Shown: in pieces, positions 18,355-27,232 of the stretch
Position numbering within the stretch: position 1 is the first letter of the stretch
Layout: each line of letters opens with the position of its first letter
NCBI GenBank assembly: GCA_035703895.1
Contig: DASSXJ010000104.1
Coordinates: 1 to 52,476 of the forward strand
DNA from: a bacterium
GTDB taxonomy: Bacteria > Sysuimicrobiota > Sysuimicrobiia > Sysuimicrobiales > Segetimicrobiaceae
Direction of reading: 5' to 3'
Length of the DNA stretch: 52,476 nucleotides
Translations under genes and position numbers: made by a program
Notes under the pieces: generated by a model
What the model was told of the DNA's origin: nothing
What the model saw: the letters and a program-made list of their open reading frames with translations, nothing else
Database searches by the model: none

Positions 18355-18672
18355 ATGAGGCTCGATGACCTAGACGTATCGGACGAGGAACTGCGCAGCT
18401 GGGCGCGGGCCATTGAGAAATCGCCAACCGAGGAGTTCAATCTCGACGAGCTGCCTTTTGGCAAGCTCGTTGTCAACTGGCTCGATCAAACGATGCTTGC
18501 GCTCCTCGAGCACGGCAGGAAGAGGGCGCTCAACGAAGCGATTGCAACAAGGATCGCCCTCCGCGCCACAGCGCTCTCGCGAATGACCCAGGATCCCAGA
18601 CCCCTCATTGCGTTCAAGATCGGAGAGCGGTGGCTCATGAAAGTGCTGTCGGAGTTTGGGTGCCGCATCTGA
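18355..18672 (+). CDS. Small hypothetical protein
   Basis: Possible 105-residue protein. The composition looks like a real soluble helical protein (acidic N terminus MRLDDLDVSDEELRSWAR, then amphipathic segments and RTRIALRAT-like basic stretches) rather than the Arg/Ser-rich product of a non-coding frame. Only a run of G precedes the ATG, so the ribosome site is weak. It stands alone between the stalk-protein gene (divergent) and a decayed recombinase, in an accessory patch. No domain is recognised. Confidence 0.45.
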   Translation: MRLDDLDVSDEELRSWARAIEKSPTEEFNLDELPFGKLVVNWLDQTMLALLEHGRKRALNEAIATRIALRATALSRMTQDPRPLIAFKIGERWLMKVLSEFGCRI

Positions 18673-19029
18673 CCGCGGAAAGCGCATTCCCACCGTCCCA
18701 CCTCCCCTAGACCAGGATTTCCGATTTGACCGCGCACTGAGAACCTCAGGGATGAGTCGAATGTCCTTATTGCCCTGCCTGGGCCCGCAGGGTGGGCTGA
18801 CGTTGTCGTTGCAGACAGGTCAGGCGGCACAGCAGCCGAGGCCGGAGAGGCGTCGAGAAATCGCCCGCCGGTGCGGCCATTCCGGGGTCAGCGTTCTCAG
18901 TAAGGGCAAAACGGTTCTTTCTGGACCCCGCGTTGGAGGAAACTGGGGTGGAATCCTTTAATGCAAAGCCGTGCAGGTGTACTGAAGATGAGTCGAAAGG
19001 CCAAAACGCGAATTCCAGCTAACGTTCCT
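18673..19029. other. Stretch without a recognisable gene
   Basis: About 357 bases between the small hypothetical gene and the recombinase remnant. Frames here are short and Arg/Pro-rich. I see no RNA gene, repeat or strong promoter. It may be decayed mobile-element DNA, in keeping with the remnant next to it. Confidence 0.4.
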
Positions 19030-19247
19030 CGTCCCCGGAGGAACTGATCGAGGGGCTCGGCCGCAGGAGCATCGTCGCCCGGCATCGCGTGCGCGTAGAG
19101 GTCGTGGGTCTTGCGGATGTTCGCTTGTCCGAGCCACGTGGGCGTTCGCGACGTGGGCCATGAGCGTCGCGTGGCTATGACGCTGCCCCGCATCGAGACT
19201 CGCTTGACGCCAGCCTCGCGGTAGACACGAGCCGGCTCGGCGAGCAC
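19030..19247 (-). pseudogene. Degenerate tyrosine recombinase (phage-type integrase) C-terminal remnant
   Basis: Pieces of a tyrosine recombinase catalytic domain alternate between two frames on the - strand. In one frame come EPARVYREAGVKRVSM (from about 19238) and, further on, WLGQANIRKTHDLYAHAMPGDD with the tyrosine-bearing DLYAHAMP (19136-19071) and AAEPLDQFL. Between them, in the other frame, is QRHSHATLM at 19159-19185, the family's RHSHATLM box. At least two compensating frameshifts are needed to join them, and no N-terminal domain is present, so it is not functional. This is the clearest trace of a mobile element in the window and lies about 2 kb from tRNA-Pro. Confidence 0.7.
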
Positions 19248-19418
19248 CTGCTACTCGGCCAGCCGGGAGCCGTCGGCCTGATGCTAGACACCGTTTTCTT
19301 GTTCGATGCGACTTTGCCAGGGCAATGGGATCCAACATGGCGTGAATAGGGAGTGGCGACTCCGGTAGATGGGAGACAGGAGGCGGCGGATGCTTGAGGG
19401 CGGCATGCCACTGGCGTT

Positions 19419-20780
19419 ATGACAACTGCTGAGCTCGACAAGAAGATAGCCGCACTGCTATTTGTGCTATTTTCCATCCTGTATGTTTCCACCGTCACGA
19501 AGGGGGATGACGGCTATAATGGGGCGTCACGGCTTGCTCTCGTCCAGGCCATTGTCGAACAGCATACGTTTTCCATCGACCAGTCCCTTTATACACCGCT
19601 GACCAAGGACAGGGCGTACGTGCGCGGGCACTACTACACTGATAAAGCCCCAGGACAATCTCTCAGCGCCGTTCCTCTTTACTGGGTCCTCTACCACCTA
19701 GGTATTTCCTTTGCCAAACATCGAGGCATCGCAGAGGAACTGTTGAAGATTCCGTTTGCTCTCCTGGCAGCTCTTGTTCCTATGCTTTTCTTCGCCATCA
19801 GTAAGTCATATGCTCCCAAGCAGAGAGTACGGTTGTTGGTTGCACTCGCCCTTGGTGCAGGTACCGGGATATTCTTCCTTTCCGGGGTTTTCTTTTCACA
19901 CGCATCGGCCGCGGCTTTCCTGTTGATAAGTTTCTACTTCACACTGCGGGCTCGGGAAAATACGAACTGGTTTTGGCTCTCGGGGGCGGCCGGCGGCACG
20001 GCGTTTTTTTTCGAATACCCGGCACTCTTCCTGGCGATCGCCATCCATCTCAACTATCTCAGCCAGCAGCGAAGAATGGAGATTGGTAAGGCGATCTTAG
20101 CAGCACTGCCGTTTGTTGTATGCGTCCTGGCCTTGAATTTCCAAATTACGGGGAATCCGCTGGATTTTCCCTACTACCATACCGGCGACTGGCCAGGATC
20201 GCCATTACCAGTGAACAGCAACAGGTTTGAGCTGGGACATGTTACGTTTCAGTACGCGGCTCAGATGTTCTTTTTTGGCCAATCATTTCCGCGAGCTCAC
20301 AATTACGACAACTACTTCCAGGGTCTGTTCCTCTACTCTCCATTCCTTCTGTTAGGCCTCTTTTTTTCAAGGAAAGAACACGTGATCTTGCTCTTGGGCT
20401 GTCTCGCTGTCGCTCTTCTGTACCTTGGTTCGGTCGTAGATGATGCCGTTGGGGGATGTACTTTCTCAAACAGGTACCTTGTGATCACGCTTCCTTTTCT
20501 GGCACTGCCGGCCCTACAGCTCGTCCAACATTGGCCTAAGGCGTTTGCGATTGCTGCGGGCGCGTCCATTGCTATGAACTTCATTGGAGCCACCACTGTT
20601 CCCCTGTCGTGCGCCCGGTTCCCCTTGGGGGAAGCGATCACTTATCTTCCGGCGTATCTTCCGGCGCTCTTGCGGCATGCGGCAATGCTTTCGGCGTTTG
20701 CGATCATTCCCTTCGTGTTTTTCCCTTCCATTGCGCGAAAGGGAGAAGAGGTAATCCGGGTACTCTCTGCGAGAAGTTAG
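19419..20780 (+). CDS. Polytopic membrane protein related to GT39-type glycosyltransferases
   Basis: Protein of 453 residues with about ten hydrophobic helices. Conserved-looking features are an N-terminal acidic loop (GDDGYNGASRLALVQA), the HYYTDKAPGQS motif in the first long loop and CTFSNRYLVITLPFLALP near the C terminus. All are shared with a family of predicted membrane glycosyltransferases that has no tested member I can name. Base composition is clearly lower in GC than the flanks, with AT-rich codons, which suggests acquisition by transfer. It stands alone between a recombinase remnant and tRNA-Pro, with no obvious ribosome site before the ATG. Role probably in surface glycans. Confidence 0.75.
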   Translation: MTTAELDKKIAALLFVLFSILYVSTVTKGDDGYNGASRLALVQAIVEQHTFSIDQSLYTPLTKDRAYVRGHYYTDKAPGQSLSAVPLYWVLYHLGISFAKHRGIAEELLKIPFALLAALVPMLFFAISKSYAPKQRVRLLVALALGAGTGIFFLSGVFFSHASAAAFLLISFYFTLRARENTNWFWLSGAAGGTAFFFEYPALFLAIAIHLNYLSQQRRMEIGKAILAALPFVVCVLALNFQITGNPLDFPYYHTGDWPGSPLPVNSNRFELGHVTFQYAAQMFFFGQSFPRAHNYDNYFQGLFLYSPFLLLGLFFSRKEHVILLLGCLAVALLYLGSVVDDAVGGCTFSNRYLVITLPFLALPALQLVQHWPKAFAIAAGASIAMNFIGATTVPLSCARFPLGEAITYLPAYLPALLRHAAMLSAFAIIPFVFFPSIARKGEEVIRVLSARS

Positions 20781-21236
20781 TCGGTGGGGTCTGGTGTCAT
20801 GGTAGGATCTGAAGTCGCGGTTATGGAACGTTGCGGGAATGATGTTGCGGTGGACCGCGCCTTCGACAAGCCCACTCAAAGTCTTCATTACGTCGTGTGA
20901 GGTTGGCCAAGGCGCTTGGACGACGAATGAGGAAAAACTGAGATACGCTCATGAATTATCCGACAAGAAATATGTACAAAGTGATGGGGGACTTGGCGAG
21001 AAGGAACTTCGAAGATTATTTTTTCCGATCGTGTCTATTTCAATTATATCGTAGATAATTGCATCGACATCATGCGGGGACAACTGATCTCGGAAGTCGT
21101 GTGCTGGCGGCTGAATCTCCTCGTGATCTCCATCCTGAAAATGAGACAACATGTGAGATCGGTCACGCAGTTGCTGAGATCTGGCGTCAAGAGCTCTCAT
21201 ATTGCCCAAATCGAAGTAAGATGATCTTTCTAACAG
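20781..21236. other. AT-richer intergenic stretch without a supported gene
   Basis: About 456 bases between the membrane protein and tRNA-Pro. The part 20930-21070 is notably AT-rich, with short frames only. I could not support a protein, an RNA or a terminator. It may be the edge of an acquired segment next to the tRNA. Confidence 0.4.
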
Positions 21237-21313
21237 TGGTCGGGGCGCCCGGACTTGAACCGGGGACCTTCTGCTCCCAAAGCAGACGCGCTACCAAGCT
21301 GCGCCACGCCCCG
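21237..21313 (-). tRNA. tRNA-Pro (anticodon UGG)
   Basis: A full cloverleaf folds on the - strand. The acceptor pairs CGGGGCG with CGCCCCG, the D arm is GCGC/GCGC around AGCTTGGTA, and the anticodon arm is TCTGC-TTTGGGA-GCAGA with anticodon TGG. The T arm is CCCGG-TTCAAGT-CCGGG. The discriminator is A and the CCA end is encoded (21237-21239). TGG reads CCA and, by wobble, other proline codons. Confidence 0.96.
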
Positions 21314-21322
21314 AGTGTTTCG

Positions 21323-21352
21323 ATGCTATCACGCCCCCGCGCAGCGCGTCAA
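21323..21352 (-). promoter_or_regulatory. Promoter of tRNA-Pro
   Basis: On the - strand, TTGACG (21347-21352) and TAGCAT (21323-21328) are separated by 18 bases. The -10 box ends 9 bases before the tRNA 5' end. The -35 box matches the sigma-70 consensus at five of six positions. It lies between the tRNA and the divergent DUF885 gene start at 21387. Confidence 0.7.
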
Positions 21353-21386
21353 ACGATTCCCGAGCGAGGAATTCTCGCGACAAGCG

Positions 21387-23096
21387 ATGAATACGCTGGC
21401 GCTTCCCAGCCTGACCCAAGGGGACGTCGGCGTGATTGATTCTGATGAACGTGCTTCTCCTTCGGCCTCGCTCGCCTCCCTCGCCGAAGCCTACCTGCTG
21501 GCGTTATTCGAGACTTACCCGACCATGGCGGCCGGGCTGGGCCTGCACGAGTACGATGGCCGGATGCCGGACGTCCGCGAACCGGCGCGTGCCCGGCGGG
21601 TCACAGGCCTTCGGGGCCTTCGCGCTCGATTGGACGCGATCCGCGCGACGGAGTTCGGGCCCGATGACGCGCACGACCACACCCTTCTCGGGCTGGCCAT
21701 CGATGAAGAGTTGTTCGAACTCGAGCAGTTGCGCGAATTTACGCGGAATCCCCTGGCATTCTCGGGGCCCATCGATGTCAGCGGCTACATTAAACGAGAG
21801 TATGCCCCGTTTCAAGAACGCGTCAAGGCGCTGACGGAGCATCTTCAACAGGTGCCCGAGTATCTGGATGGGGCCCGTGCGGCGCTCCGCGAGCGGGTTC
21901 CCCGGCCGTTTCTCGATACCGCGCTCGAAGTCTACGCAGGGACCATCCAGTTTCAGGAAGAGGACCTCAGACGCGCGGTGCGATCCGCCGATCCCGACGT
22001 GCTCCTGGAGGCGTTCGAACACGCCAACGACGCCGCCGTGGCTGCGCTCCGCCGGTTCGTGCAGTATCTGGAGGATGAGGTTCGTCCGCACGCCGTCGAG
22101 GAGTTTGCGATCGGGGAGGACCACTTCCGCTCGATGTTGCAATTGGGTGAGATGGTCGATCTTCCCATCGAGCGCCTGCTCGAGATCGGCCGCGAGGATC
22201 TGGCCCGCAACTCGGCCCGGCTCCGGGACGCAGTCAAACGAATCGATGCCGGGGCTTCGGTCCGCGACATCCTGATGCGGCAGGCGCAGGATCACCCGTC
22301 GACCGAACGGCTCATTCCCGAGGCCGCAGACCTGCTCGAAGAACTACGGGCATTTGTCGAAGCTGAGGGGCTCGTCGCGATCCCGTCCCAGGTCCGCTGC
22401 CGCGTGGAGGAGACGCCGCCGTTCGCCCGGTGGGCGTTTGCGATGATGGATACCTCGGGGCCGTTCGAGACCGCAGGGGAATCATTTTATTATGTCACGC
22501 CTCCCGACCCCGGATGGACGGCCGAGCAAGCCGAAGAGTGGCTGCGCAAGTTCGACTACGCGACGCTGCGCGACGTCGGCATCCACGAAGTCTATCCGGG
22601 ACACTATGTCCATTTCCTCCATATGAAGCAGGTGCCGCGGCCTCTCCGGCGTGTCCTCACCAGTTATTCGTTCGTGGAAGGATGGGCGCACTACTGTGAG
22701 GAGATGATGCTCGAGGCCGGCTATCGTGGGGGAGACCCACACCTCCAACTGGCGCAGTTGTCCGAGGCGCTCCTCCGGAACGTGCGGTTCCTCGTGTCCA
22801 TCGAGATGCACACGCGCGGGCTCACCAAGGACGCCGCAGCCGAAATGTTCGTGGCCGACGCGTACATGGACCCCCTCCCCGCCGACCGCGAGGCGGTGCG
22901 CGGGACCTTCGATCCCGGGTATCTCAACTACACTTTGGGAAAGTTGATGCTGAGGAAGCTACGCGACGATCTCAAGCAGGAAGAACACGGCCAGTTTTCG
23001 CTACGGCGGTTCCACGATCGCTTGCTGGAGTTAGGCGCCCCTCCGGTCCCGCTCGCTCGCCGGCGGTTCCTCTCGGACACATCCCGCCCGCTCTAA
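21387..23096 (+). CDS. DUF885-family predicted zinc metallopeptidase
   Basis: Protein of 569 residues, typical of DUF885, a mostly helical family resembling HExxH-type carboxypeptidases. The zinc-site motif HEVYPGHYVH is at 400-409 and the second conserved segment EGWAHYCEEMMLEAG starts at 431. No signal peptide is seen, so it is probably cytosolic and cleaves short peptides or peptide-like bonds. The frame stays open upstream into the tRNA, so I place the start at ATG 21387 (MNTLALPSL), behind GAGGAATTC. Substrate unknown. It ends 7 bases before a convergent gene. Confidence 0.88.
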   Translation: MNTLALPSLTQGDVGVIDSDERASPSASLASLAEAYLLALFETYPTMAAGLGLHEYDGRMPDVREPARARRVTGLRGLRARLDAIRATEFGPDDAHDHTLLGLAIDEELFELEQLREFTRNPLAFSGPIDVSGYIKREYAPFQERVKALTEHLQQVPEYLDGARAALRERVPRPFLDTALEVYAGTIQFQEEDLRRAVRSADPDVLLEAFEHANDAAVAALRRFVQYLEDEVRPHAVEEFAIGEDHFRSMLQLGEMVDLPIERLLEIGREDLARNSARLRDAVKRIDAGASVRDILMRQAQDHPSTERLIPEAADLLEELRAFVEAEGLVAIPSQVRCRVEETPPFARWAFAMMDTSGPFETAGESFYYVTPPDPGWTAEQAEEWLRKFDYATLRDVGIHEVYPGHYVHFLHMKQVPRPLRRVLTSYSFVEGWAHYCEEMMLEAGYRGGDPHLQLAQLSEALLRNVRFLVSIEMHTRGLTKDAAAEMFVADAYMDPLPADREAVRGTFDPGYLNYTLGKLMLRKLRDDLKQEEHGQFSLRRFHDRLLELGAPPVPLARRRFLSDTSRPL

Positions 23097-23103
23097 GCGG
23101 GAC

Positions 23104-23802
23104 CTACGGCTTGGGCTCTTGGGGCGGTGGCGATGGCGGCGGTCCGCCGGCGGCCCGCTGCGCTTTGATCGCCTCCGCCTTGGCTTTGGCGGCGGCGATC
23201 CGTTCCTCTCGGCTCATCTCCTCCCCGGGCTGCGCCGGTCCGGTGGAGGGGGCGGGTGTCGCAGCGCCCGCGGGCTTCGGGGCGGTGGCCCCCGGCGCCG
23301 CTGGGGTCGCAGGCTTAGCCGGTGCCGGGACGGCCTTCGGGGCGATCGGTTGGCCGAGGAACTCTTGGCGGAGGTACTGCTCGACGGCCGCATTGATGCG
23401 CTCCCGCTGGTCGGCTTTGCCGGCCATGGCGTCCGCCACCCACGCCTTGTCAACCCGATACGTGGTCATACGCTTGCCCTGCGTAAAGTGGACCAGATAG
23501 TGCCCCATCGAGTCCTGCAGGACGAGGATCCCCACCTGGAGCCGAAGCGAGATGGCGATTGCGCTCACGAGGTGGAAGACCCACCGTTCTTTCTCGTCCA
23601 TCGCGGTCGGTGCGAGCGTCTCCGCGACCGACCGGCCGGCGAGCGGATTCACGGGCCGGAGCCGCGCCCGCGCAAACTGTTTCCGGGCTTTGGCGAGGAG
23701 ATCGTCTTTGACGTCCGCTAACGCCACCGCGACCGAAAACGCCCAGATAAAGAGAATCGCGAAAGTCAATGACCAGTAGGTCAGAAACTTACTCAGGGTC
23801 AT
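23104..23802 (-). CDS. Hypothetical membrane-anchored protein with Ala/Pro-rich tail
   Basis: Protein of 232 residues. A hydrophobic signal or anchor spans about 10-29 (LTFAILFIWAFSVAVALA). It is followed by a compact domain (about 30-150), a Pro/Ala-rich linker (150-200) and a charged helical stretch with EERIAAAKAKAEAIKAQ. The tail PPPSPPPQEP ends the protein. AAGGAG lies just before the ATG. No family is recognised. The neighbours rdgB and rph are on the same strand, so it may be co-transcribed with them. Confidence 0.7.
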   Translation of the reverse strand: MTLSKFLTYWSLTFAILFIWAFSVAVALADVKDDLLAKARKQFARARLRPVNPLAGRSVAETLAPTAMDEKERWVFHLVSAIAISLRLQVGILVLQDSMGHYLVHFTQGKRMTTYRVDKAWVADAMAGKADQRERINAAVEQYLRQEFLGQPIAPKAVPAPAKPATPAAPGATAPKPAGAATPAPSTGPAQPGEEMSREERIAAAKAKAEAIKAQRAAGGPPPSPPPQEPKP

Positions 23803-23844
23803 TCCGCTCCTTTCCGGGTGTCGGGGAGACGTGGCCCTCCGCGA

Positions 23845-24495
23845 TTACTTGGCGCTTCCGGCCGGTCGATCCTTCCCCGGCATATTCAGGATTTCGACCA
23901 GGTGGGGCTCTGCCGCCCGGAGCGCCCGGGCCCGATGGCTGATCCGATTCTTGACCTCCGCAGGGACCTCCGCCATCGTTCTGGTCTCCCCCCGCGGCAC
24001 AAAGATCGGATCGTATCCAAACCCCCCGGCGCCGCTAGGGCGCGTCGCGATCCATCCCTCGCAGATGCCCTCGAAAACATGGACCGTCCCGTCGGGGTGC
24101 GCCAGGGCTACGGCGGCGACGTACCGAGCCGTGCGCTTCGGATCCGGAAGCTCCTGGAGCAATTGGAGGATCCGGATGTTGCGTTCGGCATCGGTCGCCG
24201 CCGGACCGAGGAATCTGGCGGAATGGACGCCGGGGGACCCCCCCAGCGCGTCGATCTCGAGTCCCGAATCGTCGGCGAGGGCGGTGAGGCCGGAGGCACT
24301 CGACACCGTACGCGCCTTTGCCGCCGCATTCTCGGCGTAGGTCGCCCCCTCCTCCGCCACTTCGCCGATCTGGGGGAGATCCATCAAGGAGACCCAGCCG
24401 ATCTCGAGGTGACCGTAAATGGCCGTCACTTCGCGGATCTTCCCGAGGTTTCGGGTCGCCAGGGCGAAGCGGACCCGCGCCGCGCCGACGCTCAC
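23845..24495 (-). CDS. rdgB: XTP/dITP diphosphatase (RdgB/Ham1 family)
   Basis: House-cleaning nucleotide pyrophosphatase of 216 residues that hydrolyses non-canonical purine triphosphates (XTP, dITP) to monophosphates, preventing their incorporation into DNA or RNA. Visible motifs are ATRNLGK (substrate phosphates, 13-19), [11 protein letters not shown] with the catalytic DDSG (75-78), GGFGYDPIF, and SHRARAL near the C terminus. The start is GTG at 24493-24495, overlapping the rph stop in GTGA. That overlap and the common rph-rdgB gene order support this start; the longer frame upstream is only an antisense-like shadow of rph. Confidence 0.95.
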   Translation of the reverse strand: MSVGAARVRFALATRNLGKIREVTAIYGHLEIGWVSLMDLPQIGEVAEEGATYAENAAAKARTVSSASGLTALADDSGLEIDALGGSPGVHSARFLGPAATDAERNIRILQLLQELPDPKRTARYVAAVALAHPDGTVHVFEGICEGWIATRPSGAGGFGYDPIFVPRGETRTMAEVPAEVKNRISHRARALRAAEPHLVEILNMPGKDRPAGSAK

Positions 24496-25226
24496 GAAGT
24501 GGTGAGGATGTCGGACAGCGCCTCTCGTTGCTTTGCGATCAGGGTGACGATCCCCCGTTCCGCGAGGGCGATGAGGGTGTTGGCTTCTGCTTTGGTGAAC
24601 GCCGCACCCTCCCCGGTTCCTTGGATCTCCACGAACTTCCCTGACTCCGTCATGACGATGTTCATATCCACTCGGGCTCGGGAGTCCTCTGAATAGGTGA
24701 GGTCGAGGGAGGGGACGCCATCGATAATGCCGACGCTGGTCGCGGCCAGGAACTCGCGCACGGGCAACTTGGAGACCGTCCCCGTCCGCTTGAGCAGAGC
24801 CAGGGCGTCCATGACGGCGACAAACGCGCCGGTGATGGAGGCCGTTCGAGTCCCCCCATCCGCCTGGAGGACGTCGCAATCCACCCAGATCGTCCGCTCT
24901 CCCAACCGCTCGAGATCAATGACGGCCCTGAGGGACCGGCCGATCAGGCGCTGGATCTCGTGGACCCGGCCGCCGACCTTGCCGGTCGAGGCATCGCGGG
25001 GACTCCGATCCTGCGTCGCGCGTGGCAGCATGCCGTACTCGGCCGTCAACCAGCCATGACCGGCGCCGCGCAGCCACGGAGGGACGCGGTCCTCGATGGT
25101 CGCGGTGCAGACGACGCGAGTATCTCCTAACTCGACCAGCACCGAGCCTTCGGCGTACTTCGTGTACCGGCGCCGCAATACCAAGGAGCGGAGTTCATCC
25201 GGCCGTCGTCCGTCGCTGCGTTGCAC
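24492..25226 (-). CDS. rph: Ribonuclease PH
   Basis: Phosphate-dependent 3'-5' exoribonuclease that trims tRNA 3' ends; forms a hexameric ring in the cytosol. The 244-residue product has the family N terminus [12 protein letters not shown], the substrate segment [32 protein letters not shown] and [21 protein letters not shown] set the start at GTG 25224-25226, since AGGAG is about 9 bases upstream and homologues begin there; an ATG eight codons earlier lacks a ribosome site. It overlaps rdgB by 4 bases. It is one of the most conserved genes in the window. Confidence 0.96.
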   Translation of the reverse strand: MQRSDGRRPDELRSLVLRRRYTKYAEGSVLVELGDTRVVCTATIEDRVPPWLRGAGHGWLTAEYGMLPRATQDRSPRDASTGKVGGRVHEIQRLIGRSLRAVIDLERLGERTIWVDCDVLQADGGTRTASITGAFVAVMDALALLKRTGTVSKLPVREFLAATSVGIIDGVPSLDLTYSEDSRARVDMNIVMTESGKFVEIQGTGEGAAFTKAEANTLIALAERGIVTLIAKQREALSDILTTS

Positions 25227-25331
25227 TCGTGAGGGCTCCTTCCCGGGCATCGCTCACGTGGTCCCGCGCATTGGTCCTCGGCGCGAGCGCGCAGTATCTT
25301 CGCGGCAGCGGCAAACCGCTCCTTCGAACGC

Positions 25332-27134
25332 TCAGGGGGCCGGCGCCGCGGTGCGCGCGCCGAGGTACCGGACGATCGCGCGGGCGATCGCCTCCGCAAT
25401 CCGCCGCTGGGTAGCAGGACTCCGGAGGAGCCGCTCCTCTGCCGGATTGCTTATGAAGGCCGTCTCGAGGAGCACCGCGGGCATCGGGGAGTTCACGATG
25501 ACGTAGAAGTCGGCGGCCCGGACTCCCCGGTCGGGCTCACCCAGCGCCTGCACGACCTCGCTCTGGATCACGGCCGCGAGTGACGCGCTCTCGGGGGTCG
25601 CGTAGTACGTCTCGGTGCCCTTCTTCGACGAGTATTGACTGGCATTCGCGTGAATGCTGACGAAGACGACGCCGCCTTCTCGACGGGCGATGTCCGGCCG
25701 GTCCTCGAGCCCGACCAGGGCGTTGGTGGTCCGTGTCAGGACCACCCGCACATGCTGATGCTCGAGGGCCTGCCGCACCATGTGTCCGATCTCGAGCGTG
25801 ACATCCGCCTCCCGGACCCCCGTGGGGCCGATCGCTCCGCTGTCCGGGCCGCCGTGGCCCGGATCAATGACGACCGCGGGGGGCCGCTTTGCGGCCCGCG
25901 CGATGTCGCTGAGCGCGATCGTCAGCGTCCGGCCTCCATCGGTCGATGTCGTCGTCACGCTCGTCCTCCGATGGAAGTAGACCAGCACTCGAGTGAGGTT
26001 CGGCTGGACCTGCAACTGCGCGACCACGATGTTGCGGACCGCGTCGCTCCCGATCTCAAGGTCCTCACGCCGGGGAAGAAACAGGCCGCCCGGGAGATCG
26101 ACGGCCAATCGATCCGGGTAGGTGAACTGCCGGACGACGGGCGCCACCGGTTGAGAGGCCAGAATGGTCAGCCGTCCCGTCCCTTCCGCGATCCGATAGT
26201 CGACCGCCCGGATATGGAACGCCCCCGGAGTGTCGACGAACTCGGGAAGAGATGGGGCCGCGCGGGGCTCGGGGGCGGCGGCGCCGCTGGAGTGCTCCGG
26301 CTCGCGTACTGCCGGACCCTGATTGGGTGCCTCCGGAGGACCGGTCGGCGCGGGGTTCGTGTCCCTCGGAAGCGCGTTCCCTGCCGTGGCTGTCCCGGAC
26401 ACGGTGACGGCCACGCCCTCGCCATCGACGGCGACGGCGTAGGGAACAGGACGAATCAGATCGAGGACGACCCTCGTGACATCCGGCCGAACGCTGAACT
26501 GGGCGGCCCGGACGGCCACCACGTCTGGATCGCCGACTTCCATCCGTGCGTCCTTCAGGCTATCGACGGCGCTGAGGATATCGACCACGAGACGATCCGG
26601 GTCTGTCAGCACAGACACCTGGGTCTGCACCGGACCGGTGGCGTGCACGCGGACCACGAGCCCATCGGTGCCCCGATGCCAGGTCATCCCCGTCACCTGA
26701 GAAACCGCTTCGATGATGTCCGCATCCCCGCTGACCCTCACGTAGGCTCCAAGAGTCCGGAGGAACGCTGCGACGGGGACCCACACGGCTCCAGACCGAC
26801 GGGCGGGGGAGACCGGTAGGGTCACCTGGCTCCCGGCCACGAGCGCTGTGGGATCGCCGACGGTGAGGCGGACCACGGTGCCGGCGCGGGAGGTCACCGT
26901 CCCTGCGCGGGCATCGTGCTCCCACGCCACGGTCGCGCCAAATGCTCTGGCGAGCGGGGCGAGCGGCGCCACCAGCACGCCGCGATCGAGAGCCGGAGGC
27001 GTGGAAAACGAAACCGGGGTCTCGTTGACAATCACCCGAGGCCGTCCGCTCTGAGCCGGGACCGCGAAGACGGACGACGAAACAGATAGGGCGAGGATCG
27101 AGGCGACCGCCAGCGCGGTCCACGCCTGCTTCAT
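25332..27134 (-). CDS. N-acetylmuramoyl-L-alanine amidase with stalk and AMIN domains
   Basis: Exported peptidoglycan amidase of 600 residues. A signal peptide (about 1-24) is followed by a stalk-type domain (about 30-125), two AMIN-like beta domains (roughly 145-250 and 305-405) that target the septum or wall, and an Amidase_3 catalytic domain from about 420. Zinc and catalytic residues are visible: H427 in DPGHGG, E442 in READ, H495 in SIHAN and E557 in LLETAF. It cleaves the bond between N-acetylmuramic acid and L-alanine during cell separation. An unusual feature is the stalk domain in front of the AMIN repeats. It stands 105 bases upstream of rph on the same strand. Confidence 0.93.
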   Translation of the reverse strand: MKQAWTALAVASILALSVSSSVFAVPAQSGRPRVIVNETPVSFSTPPALDRGVLVAPLAPLARAFGATVAWEHDARAGTVTSRAGTVVRLTVGDPTALVAGSQVTLPVSPARRSGAVWVPVAAFLRTLGAYVRVSGDADIIEAVSQVTGMTWHRGTDGLVVRVHATGPVQTQVSVLTDPDRLVVDILSAVDSLKDARMEVGDPDVVAVRAAQFSVRPDVTRVVLDLIRPVPYAVAVDGEGVAVTVSGTATAGNALPRDTNPAPTGPPEAPNQGPAVREPEHSSGAAAPEPRAAPSLPEFVDTPGAFHIRAVDYRIAEGTGRLTILASQPVAPVVRQFTYPDRLAVDLPGGLFLPRREDLEIGSDAVRNIVVAQLQVQPNLTRVLVYFHRRTSVTTTSTDGGRTLTIALSDIARAAKRPPAVVIDPGHGGPDSGAIGPTGVREADVTLEIGHMVRQALEHQHVRVVLTRTTNALVGLEDRPDIARREGGVVFVSIHANASQYSSKKGTETYYATPESASLAAVIQSEVVQALGEPDRGVRAADFYVIVNSPMPAVLLETAFISNPAEERLLRSPATQRRIAEAIARAIVRYLGARTAAPAP

Positions 27135-27171
27135 CCAGTCCTCCGAAGCTGCGCCGCGCGGGCGACCGATT

Positions 27172-27203
27172 CCACGGCGGCCGGAGTCCTCCGGCCGCCG
27201 TGG
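27172..27203. terminator. Perfect 15-base-pair hairpin between two - strand genes
   Basis: CCACGGCGGCCGGAG (27172-27186) pairs with CTCCGGCCGCCGTGG (27189-27203), with two bases between the arms. It lies downstream of the FBP aldolase/phosphatase gene. There is no U-tract on either strand, so it may be a processing or attenuation element rather than a classic terminator. Confidence 0.55.
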
Positions 27204-27232
27204 TCACGCTGCGAACCCTTGTTATCCTGGGG

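Noticed and set aside
18656-18961. A 101-codon frame after the small hypothetical gene
   Set aside because: Overlaps the hypothetical gene end, is Arg/Pro/Gly-rich and has no motif.
20839-21054. A 71-codon frame in the gap before tRNA-Pro
   Set aside because: No ribosome site and no resemblance to known proteins; it crosses an AT-rich stretch that looks intergenic.
21255-21386. An upstream extension of the DUF885 frame through tRNA-Pro
   Set aside because: It would translate the tRNA and its promoter; the ATG at 21387 has a usable ribosome site and matches family N-terminal length.
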